NCBI GenBank assembly: GCA_001563325.1
Contig: LRSK01000113.1
Coordinates: 1-5,882 of the forward strand
DNA length: 5,882 nt
Direction: 5' to 3'
Source of the DNA: Candidatus Thorarchaeota archaeon SMTZ1-83
GTDB taxonomy: Archaea; Asgardarchaeota; Thorarchaeia; Thorarchaeales; Thorarchaeaceae
Part shown: piece by piece, positions 4,195 to 5,882 of the stretch
Layout of the letters: each line of letters starts with the position of its first letter
Position numbering within the stretch: position 1 is the stretch's first letter
Notes under the pieces: model-generated
The model's input: the letters and a program-made list of their open reading frames with translations, nothing else
What the model was told of the DNA's origin: nothing
Database searches by the model: none
Position numbers and translations under genes: made by a program

Positions 4195-5882
4195 TGCATT
4201 CTATAGGAGCCCTCAACCTCCCTGACGAGTCGTGAGCCAAATATATTGTCGGAAAGGGATGTAATGGTTTCATCCTGCAGCATCTCAGACAACTCTTTAG
4301 GCTTCAGCTTGTCGCCAGCATCTGACAGTCTTTCCTCAACGGCACGAGCGAGCGAGTCAGAATCAAGGAGAAACAGTTCGTATACCAGTGCGTCAGAGAG
4401 TTTCTCCAAGAAGTGAATGCTGTCTGGATTCGCTGCGTACGAATCATCATACAGAGCTTCCAAAGCTCTGAAGAGCACAGAGAATGGCATCCGATTATCC
4501 GGAAACACAAGTGGCAGTTCTTCCATTATCCCAGTGTTCAGGCAAGTTGTCAGTTGTGAGTAGTTTGTCAAGTATCTCAGGCATAGATAGCGAACTAGTC
4601 GAGAGTTCAAGATTAGACCAAGCGACTCAAGGTCCACTCCATCTCTCATAGGAATGATTCTAACCGCACCACCTCCGTGAATCACTCCCTTAGGTTTCAT
4701 CACGCACCTGGGATACGGGTAGTTCTTTGTTGATATCAGGAACTCGTTGTCGTATGACTCTAGGAGTCCGTTGTCCCTCTTGAAGGTCATGTCGGAATAG
4801 ATGAGGTGCCGCGAGTCCAGTTTGTATCGCTTGACGCTCCGACCACTCGTGGCATATGGGACGCTGAATCGTCTTGATTTTCCGTCCCTAACATGAGCTT
4901 TTGGGATGTCTCTTCCTCGGCTTGCTGTGATCCAGCCCTTCGTGGCCTTCTTCATCATACTGGCCAGGATCGAGTCATAGTACAGTGGAAAGACCCCGCT
5001 CGAGGCAAGTACCTTCCAAGGAACCTGTCCTTCCCAATCAATCCCTGGTCGCCTTGATATTACTTTGATTTCGTGATTCCCATCGTACTTTTCCGCCCGG
5101 CAGAACACACTAACCATCTCGAGAGTAACATCGGTGAACGGGTTTGCCTCATCGATGATGAGCCACATCTTCATCTCTCTCAAGAGGAACTGCCTTGCCC
5201 GTTTGAACTGCCTTGTTCGGAGAACGCTATTCGGAATCAGGAAGCCAAGGTGACCCCCCTCTCTCAGCAGAGAGCGAGTCCGAGCAATGAACAGAGCTGC
5301 GCTGTTCCAAGTCCCCGTCCTACCTGTGCTGATGTCATACCGGCGCGTCCGCGATATCAGATGTCTCTCTAGGCTGGAGAGGATGTTACCGTAAGGCGGG
5401 TTCCCCAGGACCACGTCGAATCCAGATGCTATTACTTCAGGAAACTCGATTCCCCAATGGAACGGCATCATCGACGCTGAAGTCGGTCGAGGTTGCTGAC
5501 GCTGCTTCGAACTGAGGAAGTTCCAAAGCAGGTCGTCGAGGGTTTCTCTGCTAGCGTTTCCGAACCCGGACGGAGCCTCGACCCATCCAACTAGACTATT
5601 CCCGTGTCGGATGTGGGTGAGGATTGAATCATCATTACCAACTCCAGCCCATTCTCCCAAGGCGTTTCTACAGTTCTCCAAGGCCCCCTCGTCAATGTCC
5701 ACTCCAAAGAGGCAATCTCTCACAATCTCCTGCTTCATGGATTGCTCAGACAGTCTATCTCCGAGCTCCATTCGAGTCCTGACTAGCCATTCTGCTGCAG
5801 CGAGTAGGAATACGCCTTCCCCCACAGCAGGATCCAAAACACGAAGAGTCTTCAGGACATGGAAGGCACTCGCCCGCTGGTC
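4191..5882 (-). CDS. Eco57I/TaqI-type N6-adenine DNA methyltransferase, N-terminus off the window
   Basis: This is a SAM-dependent methyltransferase that modifies the N6 amino group of adenine in DNA, most like the Eco57I/type IIG group. The frame is open to the right edge (563 codons seen), so the apparent TTG start at 5837 is not the true start: it would cut motif I, which reads VLDPAVGEGVFLL across 5837. Motif II (FGVDID, about 5708-5691), a HGNSL stretch, and the catalytic NPPY (5402-5391) in DVVLGNPPYG follow, then GFLIPNSVLR. The C-terminal half resembles a TaqI-type target recognition domain, with the closing LVYELF segment common in this family. No nuclease motif is seen C-terminal to it; type IIG enzymes carry the nuclease N-terminally, in the part that is missing. 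It could be a solitary methylase, a bifunctional enzyme, or part of a larger defence locus. No frameshift or stop is seen. Confidence 0.88.
   Translation of the reverse strand, partial: DQRASAFHVLKTLRVLDPAVGEGVFLLAAAEWLVRTRMELGDRLSEQSMKQEIVRDCLFGVDIDEGALENCRNALGEWAGVGNDDSILTHIRHGNSLVGWVEAPSGFGNASRETLDDLLWNFLSSKQRQQPRPTSASMMPFHWGIEFPEVIASGFDVVLGNPPYGNILSSLERHLISRTRRYDISTGRTGTWNSAALFIARTRSLLREGGHLGFLIPNSVLRTRQFKRARQFLLREMKMWLIIDEANPFTDVTLEMVSVFCRAEKYDGNHEIKVISRRPGIDWEGQVPWKVLASSGVFPLYYDSILASMMKKATKGWITASRGRDIPKAHVRDGKSRRFSVPYATSGRSVKRYKLDSRHLIYSDMTFKRDNGLLESYDNEFLISTKNYPYPRCVMKPKGVIHGGGAVRIIPMRDGVDLESLGLILNSRLVRYLCLRYLTNYSQLTTCLNTGIMEELPLVFPDNRMPFSVLFRALEALYDDSYAANPDSIHFLEKLSDALVYELFLLDSDSLARAVEERLSDAGDKLKPKELSEMLQDETITSLSDNIFGSRLVREVEGSYRMH

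Noticed and set aside
5073..5372. Plus-strand 99-codon open frame
   Set aside because: It is antisense to the methyltransferase core containing the catalytic motif and has no recognisable features.

Overview
The window looks archaeal and reads as ordinary core-genome sequence with one accessory-type gene at its right edge. Evidence for an archaeon is the thermosome (group II chaperonin) gene, an Ard1-type N-terminal acetyltransferase, an AK6/Fap7-type adenylate kinase of the short archaeal form, a CxxC-containing DUF89 protein, and TATA-box-like promoters instead of -35/-10 pairs. Base composition looks mid-GC and codon use is mixed. An Asgard (for example Thorarchaeota-like) or other uncultured mesophilic lineage would fit, but nothing here fixes the phylum.

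Layout. Positions 1-1039 (minus) carry the first 346 codons of a thermosome subunit whose 3' part lies off the left edge. A 144-bp intergenic region (1040-1183) holds its ribosome binding site, a TATA-like box and several inverted repeats that look like operators. Next come three minus-strand genes, read from 3444 down to 1184: a two-TM membrane protein with cytosolic helix-hairpin-helix repeats, an Ard1/RimI acetyltransferase, and a DUF89/ARMT1-like metal-dependent phosphatase that overlaps the acetyltransferase by 8 bp. A divergent promoter region (about 3445-3597) separates them from a plus-strand AK6/Fap7-like kinase (3598-4194). The kinase ends tail-to-tail on a minus-strand Eco57I/TaqI-type N6-adenine DNA methyltransferase (4191 to beyond 5882); the two stop codons share one CTAG.

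How the genes relate. Ard1 and the DUF89 protein are translationally linked and probably co-transcribed, possibly with the membrane HhH protein. Together with the chaperonin and the ribosome-assembly kinase, the cluster leans toward protein synthesis, modification and folding, though only the Ard1-DUF89 overlap shows direct coupling. The methyltransferase is the one defence-type gene and may be the edge of a restriction-modification locus extending to the right. No intergenic stretch exceeds 300 bases, and I see no tRNA, rRNA, CRISPR array or insertion sequence. I found no clear undescribed multi-gene system; the most unusual items are the repeat architecture around the thermosome promoter and the membrane-anchored HhH protein.
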